From contig JAGXSS010000073.1 in the NCBI GenBank assembly GCA_018334055.1, positions 1 through 61,453 of the forward strand: DNA of 61,453 bases, written 5' to 3'. Of the stretch, positions 1-7,806 are shown piece by piece. The notes beneath the pieces were generated by a model that saw only the letters and a program-made list of their open reading frames with translations, ran no database searches and was not told where the DNA came from. The position numbers and the translations under genes were made by a program. Position 1 is the stretch's first letter; each line of letters begins with the position of its first letter. The DNA is from Peptococcaceae bacterium (GTDB lineage Bacteria > Bacillota > UBA994).

Positions 1-34
1 TATGCGCATTTTGTGCTCCTATCGGTTTTTTTGT

Positions 35-86
35 GGGGGGGGGGGCGTACTGCTCGAAGGGGAGGGGCGTACTGCTCGAAGGGGAG
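35..86. repeat. G11 tract and 22-bp tandem duplication
   Basis: A run of eleven G (35-45) leads into two perfect 22-bp direct copies (43-64 and 65-86) with core CGTACTGCTCGAAGGGG. No gene is visible in this leftmost segment. Confidence 0.85.
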
Positions 87-104
87 GCAATATAGAAAAC
101 TGAT

Positions 105-133
105 TAGACACCAGCGAGGGGCTAGTGTATAAT
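105..133 (+). promoter_or_regulatory. Sigma-A promoter for tRNA-Pro
   Basis: TAGACA (105-110), a 17-nt spacer and TATAAT (128-133) point toward the tRNA. Transcription would start near 140, leaving a 5' leader of about 155 nt made of pyrimidine-rich repeats before the mature tRNA. Confidence 0.6.
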
Positions 134-160
134 AGGGAAACAGGTCACACTATTCATTAT

Positions 161-289
161 CTCCGTCTGACCTCTCAAATCTGACTTCTCGCATCTCAAC
201 TCCCGCCTCTCAACTCAGACCTCCCAAATCCGACTTCTCAATTCTTACTTCTTACTTCTTACTTCTTACCTCTAACCTCTAACCTCTAA
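161..289. repeat. Degenerate pyrimidine-rich intergenic tract
   Basis: Short imperfect units such as CTTACTT, CCTCTAA and ACCTCTCAA are repeated for about 130 bp with almost no G on the + strand. Similar tracts of opposite strand bias lie at 5084-5140 and 49345-49430, so this is a dispersed intergenic sequence type. I see no open frame in it. Confidence 0.7.
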
Positions 290-294
290 TTAAT

Positions 295-371
295 CGGGGC
301 GTGGCTCAGCTTGGTAGAGCGCACGGTTCGGGACCGTGAGGCCGCACGTTCAAATCGTGTCGCCCCGACCA
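295..371 (+). tRNA. tRNA-Pro (anticodon CGG)
   Basis: A 77-nt cloverleaf. The acceptor stem CGGGGCG pairs with CGCCCCG (361-367), with discriminator A at 368 and an encoded CCA at 369-371. The anticodon stem CACGG/CCGTG encloses the loop TTCGGGA, with anticodon CGG at 329-331. A promoter lies upstream and an intrinsic terminator follows at once, so it is a single-gene transcript. Confidence 0.95.
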
Positions 372-381
372 CCTATTACTG

Positions 382-408
382 AGAGCCACTCGGGTGAGTG
401 GCTCTTTT
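382..408 (+). terminator. Rho-independent terminator of tRNA-Pro
   Basis: A 10-bp stem (382-391 with 396-405) with a GGGT tetraloop ends in a T run at 405-408. It lies about 10 bases after the tRNA CCA end. Confidence 0.85.
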
Positions 409-444
409 ATTATGGATTTGTGTGCACCGCACACGCAGTTATTC

Positions 445-867
445 TCAGCCACAGTCTTCGTCGACGACGCCCCTATCCATGAGGGTTACCGCGGTGCGGG
501 CACAGAGTGCTACGTACTCAATGCAATGCTTCCGGTAATCATCGGTGTTAGGCTTTAAGTCGCAGCAGTTGACCGAGCCATACTCGCGCTCCACGATGCC
601 GACCAGTTCTTTGGCCAGCAACTTGGCGTCGTCCTTGCGCGCACCGCCAAGGTCGCGCCCGTACCAGCGGCCGATGGACATGACCGCGGCGGCCACTCCG
701 CCGCACAAACCGCCAGAGCCCATGCCGCCCCCAAAACCAGAAGACAATTTTAATCCGAAGGCCTTTTGTTCGGGCGTAAGGTCCTCGTTGAGACCTAGCC
801 AGACGGCTTCGGCACAGTTGTAACCGCCCTGGTAATGCTCTCGCGCCAATTCTTCGGCAGTTGCCAT
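445..867 (-). CDS. C-GCAxxG-C-C family (putative redox) protein
   Basis: This 140-aa soluble protein has the pattern of the C-GCAxxG-C-C family: an early NCAEAV cysteine (about residue 18), a glycine-rich segment, LCGGVAAAVMSIG (about residue 55), a CC pair near residue 101 and further cysteines near 114 and 122. The invariant cysteines suggest a redox or metal-binding role, but no reaction is established for the family as far as I know. The ATG is preceded by GGGGAGGAAT at good spacing. It is the last gene of a minus-strand run after murB, whose stop lies 3 nt upstream of its start. Confidence 0.8.
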   Translation of the reverse strand: MATAEELAREHYQGGYNCAEAVWLGLNEDLTPEQKAFGLKLSSGFGGGMGSGGLCGGVAAAVMSIGRWYGRDLGGARKDDAKLLAKELVGIVEREYGSVNCCDLKPNTDDYRKHCIEYVALCARTAVTLMDRGVVDEDCG

Positions 868-870
868 TCT

Positions 871-1773
871 TTATTCCTCCCCTATAATGCGAATTTCCGG
901 CTCGAGAAGTACACCTGAGTTTGCTTGTACGACGCCTTGCACATGGTTGATTAAAGCCACGACATCGCGGGCGGTGGCCGCGCCAACATTGACAATAAAG
1001 CCGGCATGGAGGGTGGAGACTTCGGCACCGCCGATGCGGCAACCCTTCAGCTTTGCTTGCTCGATGAGGGTACCGGCAAAATTGCCGGGCGGCCGCTTAA
1101 AGACGCTACCCGCGCTCGGGATGGCGAGGGGTTGTTTTTCGCGCCGCCGACGGTTTAGCTCCTCTATCTTAGCGAAGATGGCCTCACGGGGACCGGGCCT
1201 CAGTTGTAGGGTGGCCTCGAGGGCGATGAGCCTATGCCCTTGCAACACACTCTGCCGATAGCCAAAGGCCAGCTCGTCTATCGTCAACATTCTCTCGGCG
1301 CCGTCTTCGGCCAAGACGCGCATGGCAGTGACCACGTCCTTCATTTCGCCGTCGTAAGCCCCGGCGTTCATGTAAAGCGCACCTCCTAAGGTGCCGGGTA
1401 TGCCGGCGGCAAACTCTAGCCCCGTAAGTCCGGCTTCCGCCGCCTGACGCGCCAAAGCCGAAAGGAGCACGCCCGCGCCCGCGGTGATACTGTCGCCCCG
1501 CACCGCCACTTGGTCGAGGGTGCCGGATATTTTAATGACCAGGCCGCGAATACCGCCGTCGCGCACGAGGAGGTTGCTGCCGTGACCCATGATGGTGATG
1601 GGCACCCGCCCGTCCCCTGCCGCCCGGAGCACCGCCTTGAGCTCGGCGAGGTCGCGGGGAACACAGAGGGCGTCCGCCGGGCCGCCAATGCCAAAGGAGG
1701 TATGCCGGCTCATCGGCTCTTGGCGCAACATAGCATGGGGGAACATGGCGATAAGCCGCGCTAAGGACGACAA
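871..1773 (-). CDS. murB: UDP-N-acetylmuramate dehydrogenase MurB
   Basis: It reduces UDP-GlcNAc-enolpyruvate to UDP-MurNAc with NADPH and FAD in peptidoglycan precursor synthesis. Family motifs seen are HTSFGIGG, GHGSNLLVRDGG (FAD binding), GIPGTLGGALYMNAGAY, SAGSVFKRPPG (region of the catalytic serine) and the C-terminal EPEIRIIG (catalytic Glu). I chose a TTG start at 1773 because AGGGGGG sits 7 nt upstream and the length (300 aa) and N-terminus then fit the family; the alternative is ATG at 1746. The TTG start overlaps the end of the upstream peptidase gene by 13 bp, suggesting coupling. Confidence 0.93.
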   Translation of the reverse strand: MSSLARLIAMFPHAMLRQEPMSRHTSFGIGGPADALCVPRDLAELKAVLRAAGDGRVPITIMGHGSNLLVRDGGIRGLVIKISGTLDQVAVRGDSITAGAGVLLSALARQAAEAGLTGLEFAAGIPGTLGGALYMNAGAYDGEMKDVVTAMRVLAEDGAERMLTIDELAFGYRQSVLQGHRLIALEATLQLRPGPREAIFAKIEELNRRRREKQPLAIPSAGSVFKRPPGNFAGTLIEQAKLKGCRIGGAEVSTLHAGFIVNVGAATARDVVALINHVQGVVQANSGVLLEPEIRIIGEE

Positions 1774-2897
1774 GGAGCTTCCCCCCTGCTCGGTGGTTGG
1801 GCAAACTTGGTAACTACCTTGAGGGCGCGAGGATAGGTCGTCAGGCTGACGGCCCCGGTCGCGGTGACGCAAATATCGTCCTCAATGCGCACGCCCCCGA
1901 TTCCGTCTAGGTAGATGCCCGGCTCGACGGTAAAGGTATTGCCTGCGGCGAGCAGGTGCCGGTTGCCCATGACTATGTACGGTTCTTCGTGGATTTCAAG
2001 GCCAAGGCCGTGGCCGGTGCGGTGGGTAAAAAACTCTCCGTACCCCGCCTTGGTTATATACTCTCTGGCCACCTGGTCGATAAAGCCGGCGCTGACGCCG
2101 GGGAAGATGGCTTCTCTGGCCAGGGTATTGGCGGCCAAGACAATTTTACCGACCTCGAGCATTTTTTCGCTGGCCTGACCGAGGAGGAAGGTACGGGTGA
2201 TGTCGGAATAATAGCCTTCGACCTGGCAGCCAAGGTCTACGACCACCACATCGCCCGTCATGAGGATGCGGGCGCCGGTCGTGGCGTGGGGGAGCGCGGT
2301 GCGCTCGCCGCCGATAATGGAGATAAAAGCCAGATGCCCACCCTTGGATTTGATAAAATCCTCCGCCTTAGCCAGTAACGAAAGTTCGCTAATGCCCGGG
2401 CAGAGATTTTCTTCGACAAAACCCATGGCTAAATCGGCTAGGCGCGCCGCCTGCTGCATTTTGTTTATTTCCTGCGGTTCTTTTAGCATGCGCTGTTCGG
2501 CCAAGAGGGGGCGGAGGTCGGCTAAAGACTCGACTCCGCAATGTTCTTTGAGGAGCAGGTATTCGAGCAGTCTGGCCGCCTGGTATTCCATGGCGATGTT
2601 TTTCAGCGGGCCGACTTTGGCGGCCAAGGCGGCAAAGCCCTGCCCTGCGCCCTGCTCATCGCTGTATGTAAAGATGGTGGCGTAGGGCGCCTCGCGGGCT
2701 ACGCGAGTGGCTTCGAAAAAGGGGCAGACCGCAAAAAACTCGCCGCTGTCTAACACCACAAACAGAAGCGGGCGCTCACTGCAACTGAGGGACATGCCGG
2801 TCAAGTAGTACAGCGCTGCGCTGGGTAAGATAGCCGCAGCCTGGATGTCGGCGCTTTTAAGGCTGGCGGCCAATTCGGCCAGGCGTTTTTTATGCAT
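1761..2897 (-). CDS. M24 family Xaa-Pro-type aminopeptidase
   Basis: A creatinase/prolidase-type protein of 378 aa with an N-terminal creatinase-like domain (about 1-130) and a pita-bread catalytic domain. Metal ligands can be placed: Asp in VVVDLG, Asp in YYSDITRT, His in HRTGHGLG, Glu in VEPGIYLDG and Glu in VRIEDD. It probably removes N-terminal residues before proline and acts in the cytoplasm. It heads the short operon with murB and the C-GCAxxG-C-C gene. The C-terminal tail (AQPPSRGEAPCRP) is unlike the family and overlaps the murB start. The exact symbol (pepP or pepQ type) cannot be decided. Confidence 0.88.
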   Translation of the reverse strand: MHKKRLAELAASLKSADIQAAAILPSAALYYLTGMSLSCSERPLLFVVLDSGEFFAVCPFFEATRVAREAPYATIFTYSDEQGAGQGFAALAAKVGPLKNIAMEYQAARLLEYLLLKEHCGVESLADLRPLLAEQRMLKEPQEINKMQQAARLADLAMGFVEENLCPGISELSLLAKAEDFIKSKGGHLAFISIIGGERTALPHATTGARILMTGDVVVVDLGCQVEGYYSDITRTFLLGQASEKMLEVGKIVLAANTLAREAIFPGVSAGFIDQVAREYITKAGYGEFFTHRTGHGLGLEIHEEPYIVMGNRHLLAAGNTFTVEPGIYLDGIGGVRIEDDICVTATGAVSLTTYPRALKVVTKFAQPPSRGEAPCRP

Positions 2898-2930
2898 GGG
2901 GCACCCGCTTTCTTTAGAAATTGGGGGAGC

Positions 2931-2957
2931 GACGACGCACCATTGGTGCGTTGCTAC
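2931..2957. repeat. Dispersed palindromic repeat (copy 1)
   Basis: The palindrome ACGCACCA-T-TGGTGCGT occupies 2935-2951. Read on the minus strand, the 27-bp block 2931-2957 matches the block at 28601-28627 with a single difference. It abuts the stop codon of the NUDIX gene. Confidence 0.8.
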
Positions 2958-3367
2958 GGCTTGACCGTTCGACGGTACTGCTCGGCTTCGGTTAGTTTTT
3001 GGCGGTCAGGGTCATAAGTCAGTAGCTCCAGTGCCTCGGCGACGGTTGTATACTGACCGCGAATGATTTCGTACCCGTCACAGCGAATTGCCTTGTCTTT
3101 GGCCCGCATGAGGAACCAGTAGACGGTTTTTAGGTGCTGCACCTTCGGGTTACCCGCAAAATAGCTATAGCTGGTTTCGCCTAGGCTGGCAAGCACTTCG
3201 GGCACTACGCCCACTTCTTCGGCCACTTCGCGCAGGGCTGCTTCAAGCGCAGTTTCGCCGAGCTCTAGGTGCCCCTTAGGGAAGACGACATCCTGCCTAA
3301 AATTAGTGACCAGCAATACCTCGTCGCCAAAAAACAATATGCCGCCCGCGCTGTATTCTTTAATCAT
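2954..3367 (-). CDS. NUDIX hydrolase (bis-nucleosyl tetraphosphatase-like)
   Basis: This 137-aa protein carries a complete Nudix box starting at GHLELGE and continuing to REVAEEVGV, with the invariant G, E, RE, EE and G in place. The fold continues with YWFLMRAKD, which resembles asymmetric diadenosine tetraphosphate hydrolases. It probably hydrolyses a nucleoside diphosphate derivative. The ATG at 3367 overlaps the argS stop (TGATG), so it is translationally coupled to argS. This pairing is suggestive because aminoacyl-tRNA synthetases make Ap4A, but that link is inference. Confidence 0.85.
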   Translation of the reverse strand: MIKEYSAGGILFFGDEVLLVTNFRQDVVFPKGHLELGETALEAALREVAEEVGVVPEVLASLGETSYSYFAGNPKVQHLKTVYWFLMRAKDKAIRCDGYEIIRGQYTTVAEALELLTYDPDRQKLTEAEQYRRTVKP

Positions 3368-5064
3368 CACATTCTCTCGACGGCGGACAGACCAAGGAGG
3401 TAAAGACCGCGCGCCAGCACTGTCTTGGTAGCAAGAACGATGGCCAGGCGGGTCTGTTCTACTTTTTCGTCTGACCCAATGATGCGACAATTATGGTAGA
3501 AGCGGTTAAACTCCTGGGCGAGGTCTAGCACATAGCGGGCCACGACTGAAGGCTCAAACAAGGCGGCGGCTTTGGCGACTGTAGGGGCAAACTCGCCGAG
3601 AAGCTTGATTAAAGGCAAAGCATACTCGTCGGTCAAGGCAAAATCTGACAACTCGCCCACGGTGCTGCCCTGGGCTTTACGGAGCACCGCCGAGGCCCGC
3701 GCATGGGTGTACTGCAGGTAGGGTCCGGTCTCGCCGTCAAAATTGAGTATTTCATCCCAGTCAAAAGTTACGTCTTTAATGCGCCCATGCCTGAGGTCGC
3801 CAAAGACAATGGCGCCAACGCCTACTTGCCGGGCGATTTCTGCTTTATCTTGTAACTCTGGGTTTTTGGCCTCGATGATGGCGGCCGCCATTTCGATGCT
3901 CCTTTGTAAGACGTCCTCCAAAAAGATGATGTTGCCGCGGCGGGTAGACATGCGCCCTTCGGGGAACTTAAACAGCCCGAAAGACACATGCTCGACCTTG
4001 TCGCCGGCCGGCTCGCCCATGAGCCTGAGCACTGCGGCCAACTGCCTAAAGACCAAGGTCTGCTCCTGCCCGACGACATAGAGCAGTAACTCCGGATGGT
4101 AGAGGCGGTCGCGGTAGAGGGCGGCGGCGAGGTCGCGGGTGGCATAGAGGGTTGCCCCATCAGACTTTTTTAGCAGACACGGCGGCATGCCAAAGCTCTC
4201 TAAGTCGACAATGAGCGCCCCATCGGAGAGGACGGCCAAACCCTTATCAGCTATCTCTTGTATGGTGGGAGCTAGATAGGGCTCGTAAAAACTCTCACCC
4301 AATATGTAGTCGAACTCGATGCCGAGTACCTGGTAGACCCGTTTAAACTCCTCCAGGCTGACTTCTTTAAATAGCTCCCAGTACCGGCGGGCTACGGGGT
4401 CGCCACCTTCAAGGCGGCGAAACCATTCCCTGGCTTCGACCTCGAGGGCAGGGTTTGCTTCGGCCTCTTGGTGAAACTTAACATAAAGGCGAAAGAGCTT
4501 TTCTACGCCGTCTTGTGCCAAGGAATCGCCTTCTCCGTACAAGGTGTAGGCGACGATGAGCTTGCCAAACTGCGTGCCCCAATCGCCAATATGGTTGACC
4601 CGCACTACGTCGTAGCCAAGCTCGGCATAGATGCGCGACAGACTGTGCCCGATGACGGTGGTGCGCAGGTGCCCGATACCAAAAGGTTTGGCGATATTGG
4701 GGGAAGAAAAGTCGATGACGACCTTTTTGTCTTGCCCTATTTTGGCATTACCGTAGTCAACGCCTTCCTTCATCAGGCCGGCGATTATCTCGCGAGCCAC
4801 CAAGCTACTGTCAAAGGTAATATTCAAGTAGCCCCCGACAGCTTCGACCTTGCCGGCGAGGCCAAGAAGATCTATTTCGCCGGCTAGGGCGGCCGCTATC
4901 TTGGCTGGCGCCTGCCGTTTTACCTTGGCTAGGGTAAAACAAGGAATGGCGACATCGCCCCAAGCAGGGTTAGGGGGGGTCTCCATCATGCTGCGCACTT
5001 CTTCGGCTGGCTTTTCCATGTAGGGGGCCAGCCTAGCGGCTAGTTGCTGTCTAAACTGCTCCAC
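3367..5064 (-). CDS. argS: Arginyl-tRNA synthetase ArgS
   Basis: It charges tRNA-Arg with arginine. The class I signature appears as SSPNIAKPFGIGHLR (HIGH region), and the KMSKS position reads RMSTRRGN, a common ArgS variant. An Arg-tRNA-synt N domain precedes and a DALR anticodon-binding domain ends the protein. The start is GTG at 5064, preceded by AAAGGAGGG at 7 nt; this gives 565 aa, the normal length. Longer in-frame extensions upstream lack a binding site and run through a repeat tract. Confidence 0.95.
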   Translation of the reverse strand: MEQFRQQLAARLAPYMEKPAEEVRSMMETPPNPAWGDVAIPCFTLAKVKRQAPAKIAAALAGEIDLLGLAGKVEAVGGYLNITFDSSLVAREIIAGLMKEGVDYGNAKIGQDKKVVIDFSSPNIAKPFGIGHLRTTVIGHSLSRIYAELGYDVVRVNHIGDWGTQFGKLIVAYTLYGEGDSLAQDGVEKLFRLYVKFHQEAEANPALEVEAREWFRRLEGGDPVARRYWELFKEVSLEEFKRVYQVLGIEFDYILGESFYEPYLAPTIQEIADKGLAVLSDGALIVDLESFGMPPCLLKKSDGATLYATRDLAAALYRDRLYHPELLLYVVGQEQTLVFRQLAAVLRLMGEPAGDKVEHVSFGLFKFPEGRMSTRRGNIIFLEDVLQRSIEMAAAIIEAKNPELQDKAEIARQVGVGAIVFGDLRHGRIKDVTFDWDEILNFDGETGPYLQYTHARASAVLRKAQGSTVGELSDFALTDEYALPLIKLLGEFAPTVAKAAALFEPSVVARYVLDLAQEFNRFYHNCRIIGSDEKVEQTRLAIVLATKTVLARGLYLLGLSAVERM

Positions 5065-5083
5065 GTGTAAACCCTCCTTTCCG

Positions 5084-5140
5084 TGAGGTGAGAAGCTAGA
5101 GGTTGGTGTCTGGGTGTCTGGATGTCTGGATGTCTGGGTG
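5084..5140. repeat. Short G/T-rich repeat tract between argS and the M20 gene
   Basis: GTCTGGGTGTCTGGATGTCTGG-type 9-bp units follow GAGGTGAGAAGCTAGAGG. It belongs with the strand-biased tracts at 161-289 and 49345-49430. Confidence 0.6.
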
Positions 5141-5141
5141 G

Positions 5142-6266
5142 TTAGGCTTTGGGAGTTTGCTGAATAATGGCCAAGGTCCATTCGGCTATTTTTTCTAAGT
5201 TGGCCACGGAGATGTATTCTTCGGTGGTGTGCACCTTCATGTAACCCATGCCTAGGTTGACGGTGGCAATGCCGCGCTGATTGAAGATATTGGCGTCGCA
5301 ACCCCCGCCGGAGGTCACCATAGTCGGCGCCAAACCGATATGCTCGGCTGCGCGGCGGGCAATCTCGACCACTTCGTCACCCGCATCTAGGGAGAGCTCG
5401 GCGTACATGCGGCTAATTTGCACTTCGGCTGTGGCGCCACGCTCCCGCGCGCCCGCTTCCAGACACGCACGCATATGCTCCGACTGCGCCATGAGCTTAG
5501 CGGGGTTTAGGCTGCGCGCTTCGCCCTTCAGGTAGACCATGTCGGGGACAATATTGGTCGCCGCGCCGCCTTGAATGACGCCGATGTTGGCGGTGGTTTC
5601 AGGGTCGATACGCCCCAACTTCATGCGGGCGAGCCCTGTGGCAGCGGCAATAATGGCGTTGATGCCGTCCTCGGGGCTTACTCCGGCATGCGCGGCCTTG
5701 CCCCTGATAGTCGCTTCGATTCTGTCCTGGGCAGGTCCCTTGATCACAATGGAGCCCACCGGGCCACCGCCATCGAGCACAAAGCCGAGTTTGGCGGTCA
5801 ACTTGCTGTAGTCGAGGTTCTTGGCCCCGCGGAGACCGCCTTCTTCGGCCACGGTGAGGGCAATTTCTACCGGACCATGGGGCTCTTTACTCTCTAGAAG
5901 CGCCTGCACGGCCTCGACAATGCCCACTACCCCAGCCAAATCGTCGGCTGCCAAAATGGTACTGCCGTCGCTATAGATAATACCGTCACGGACCAGGGGC
6001 TTAATGCCTAGCCCCGGAGTGACGCGGTCAAGATGAGCCGAGAGCATGATGGCGGGCTTCGCCACAGTCCCGGGCATCGTGGCGATGAGGTTACCGGCAT
6101 TGCCGCCAATCTTCTGCCCGGCATCGTCTTCGACTACCGACAAACCGAGGGCGGAGAGCTGCCTAGCCAGCTCGTCCACCATAGCTCTTTCTTCTTTGCT
6201 CATAGAGTCAATCTGGACCAGCTTAAGGAAATTTTCGAGGAGCCTTTTTTTGTTAATCATCGACAC
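5142..6266 (-). CDS. M20 family metallopeptidase (PepT-like)
   Basis: A zinc di- or tripeptidase of the M20/M25 family, 374 aa. Ligand motifs are SAHLDRVTPG (His-x-Asp), ILAADDLAG (Asp), AEEGGLRGAKN (the catalytic Glu pair) and a late IATVNLGMGYMKVHTTEE (His). A dimerisation lid domain lies between about residues 175 and 290. It resembles the PepT-like clostridial peptidases. The start is GTG 6266 or ATG 6260; GGGAGGT upstream fits either imperfectly. It is probably cytoplasmic and may act on peptides supplied by transporters such as the Opp system in this window. Confidence 0.87.
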   Translation of the reverse strand: MSMINKKRLLENFLKLVQIDSMSKEERAMVDELARQLSALGLSVVEDDAGQKIGGNAGNLIATMPGTVAKPAIMLSAHLDRVTPGLGIKPLVRDGIIYSDGSTILAADDLAGVVGIVEAVQALLESKEPHGPVEIALTVAEEGGLRGAKNLDYSKLTAKLGFVLDGGGPVGSIVIKGPAQDRIEATIRGKAAHAGVSPEDGINAIIAAATGLARMKLGRIDPETTANIGVIQGGAATNIVPDMVYLKGEARSLNPAKLMAQSEHMRACLEAGARERGATAEVQISRMYAELSLDAGDEVVEIARRAAEHIGLAPTMVTSGGGCDANIFNQRGIATVNLGMGYMKVHTTEEYISVANLEKIAEWTLAIIQQTPKA

Positions 6267-6346
6267 AACTACCTCCCGCTACTTCTATCTAGCGCCGGTA
6301 AGACGCCAGAAAATGCTCTCCTATAGTATACTAACAATAGAGGGTC

Positions 6347-6386
6347 TTGACGATACGGCTGACGCCCACATAGTATAATATGTGGG
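6347..6386 (+). promoter_or_regulatory. murC promoter region with inverted repeat over the -10
   Basis: TTGACG (6347-6352) is followed by overlapping -10 candidates TAGTAT (6371-6376, 18-nt spacer) and TATAAT (6374-6379, 21-nt spacer). A perfect 8-bp inverted repeat CCCACATA / TATGTGGG (6365-6372 and 6379-6386) straddles the -10, as expected of a repressor operator. Confidence 0.5.
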
Positions 6387-6429
6387 TTACGACGGTAAGC
6401 TAAGACGCATGGTTAAGGGGGCAAAGCCT

Positions 6430-7806
6430 TTGCATACACCACAACATATCCATTTTATCGGCGTTGACGGCATATCTATGAGCGCATTGGCACTCATTAT
6501 GCAGGAGCGCGGTATCCATATTTCGGGGTCGGACCTTAAAGAGTCCCCTCTCACCGCGCGCCTCAGCGCGAAAGGAGCAACTATATACCTCGGGCATGCT
6601 CCAGAACAAGTCAACGAGGCCGATTTGGTGGTCTATACGGCGGCCATAAGGCCCGATAACCCCGAGATGGAGCAGGCCCGCCTTCTTGGGCTACCCATTA
6701 TGAGCCGGGCTGAATTTTTAGGGAAATTGATGGGGGAAGCACGGGTGGGCATAGCGGTAAGTGGCTCGCACGGCAAGACAACTACCACCGCGCTACTTGG
6801 GCTAATGCTTGACGAGGCCGGACTCGACCCGACCGTGCTCATCGGTGGGGAGCTAGACGCTTTAGGGGGCAATGTGCGCATCGGCCAAAGCGACTACTTC
6901 GTCGCCGAGGCCTGCGAATACGTGGAGACTTTTCTGGCCCTCAAGCCGCAACTTGGTATTGTGCTTAATATTGATGCCGATCACCTTGATTACTTCCGCG
7001 ACCTCAGCCATGTCGTGGCTGCTTTTAGGCGCTTTGCCGGCATCATCCCCAAGGAAGGGCTACTTATCGCTTGTCATGACGACATCAATGTGCGCTCTAT
7101 CTTACCTGCTGCCAAGTGCCAGGTTATCACTTACGGGCTCACGCCCGGTGCGGACTGGCGGGCGGGCAATATTAACACCAAATCAACCGGCGGGAGCACT
7201 TTTGATGTCTACTTGCGGAGTGAGCATGTAGCACGAGCCGAACTTAAAGTGAACGGACGCCACAACATCCAAAACGCCCTCGCCTGCCTGGCTGTCGGCA
7301 ACCACCTAGGGTTGCCCATGGCCGCCATGCTGCAGACGCTGGCTTCATTTGCGGGCACACACCGTCGCTTTGAGCTAAAAGGCCACTACCATGGCGCTAC
7401 GGTCATAGACGACTATGCTCATCACCCTACGGAGATTACGGCCACGCTTAGCGCGGCGCGTGATGTGGCCAAAGGGCGAATCATCACGGTCTTTCAGCCC
7501 CACACCTATAGCCGCACCCAGGCCTTGCTCGTTGACTTTGCCAAGGCCCTCGCTTCAGCAGACGCCGTAATTATTGTACCTATATATGCTGCGCGCGAGA
7601 AAAACACCTGTGGGATAACGGCAAAAGACCTGGCCGAAAAAATCTTTGCGCTAAACCAAGATGTGCGCCATATTGATTCTTTGGCGGAGGCCACTAACTA
7701 CCTCAAGACGCGCCTAGGCCCGGGCGATACGCTCATTACCATGGGGGCAGGCGATGTGCACAAGATAGGCGAGGATCTGCTCCTCAGTCTGGCCTCTGAT
7801 TTCTAA
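6430..7806 (+). CDS. murC: UDP-N-acetylmuramate--L-alanine ligase MurC
   Basis: It adds L-alanine to UDP-MurNAc using ATP in cytoplasmic peptidoglycan synthesis. Features are the ATP loop SGSHGKTTTTALLG, EACEYVETF, LNIDADHLDYF, the YAHHPTEI segment in the C-terminal ligase domain, and a normal length (458 aa). I chose TTG at 6430 with AAGGGGG 8 nt upstream; the ATG at 6409 lacks a binding site. The usual GxGG-x-GMS glycine motif near the N-terminus reads HFIGVDGISMSALA here. The 3' end overlaps the convergent D-aminoacylase gene by 23 bp. Confidence 0.93.
   Translation: MHTPQHIHFIGVDGISMSALALIMQERGIHISGSDLKESPLTARLSAKGATIYLGHAPEQVNEADLVVYTAAIRPDNPEMEQARLLGLPIMSRAEFLGKLMGEARVGIAVSGSHGKTTTTALLGLMLDEAGLDPTVLIGGELDALGGNVRIGQSDYFVAEACEYVETFLALKPQLGIVLNIDADHLDYFRDLSHVVAAFRRFAGIIPKEGLLIACHDDINVRSILPAAKCQVITYGLTPGADWRAGNINTKSTGGSTFDVYLRSEHVARAELKVNGRHNIQNALACLAVGNHLGLPMAAMLQTLASFAGTHRRFELKGHYHGATVIDDYAHHPTEITATLSAARDVAKGRIITVFQPHTYSRTQALLVDFAKALASADAVIIVPIYAAREKNTCGITAKDLAEKIFALNQDVRHIDSLAEATNYLKTRLGPGDTLITMGAGDVHKIGEDLLLSLASDF

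Noticed and set aside
548-1042. A 164-codon minus-strand frame across murB and the redox gene
   Set aside because: It is out of frame with two motif-supported genes and its Arg/Cys-rich wording is typical of a shadow frame.
3368-5140. T-box or other riboswitch controlling argS
   Set aside because: No T-box core or specifier structure is visible upstream of argS; only repeats were seen.
5065-5301. N-terminal extension of ArgS
   Set aside because: The extension is translated from a repeat tract and the end of the M20 gene, with no homology and no ribosome binding site.
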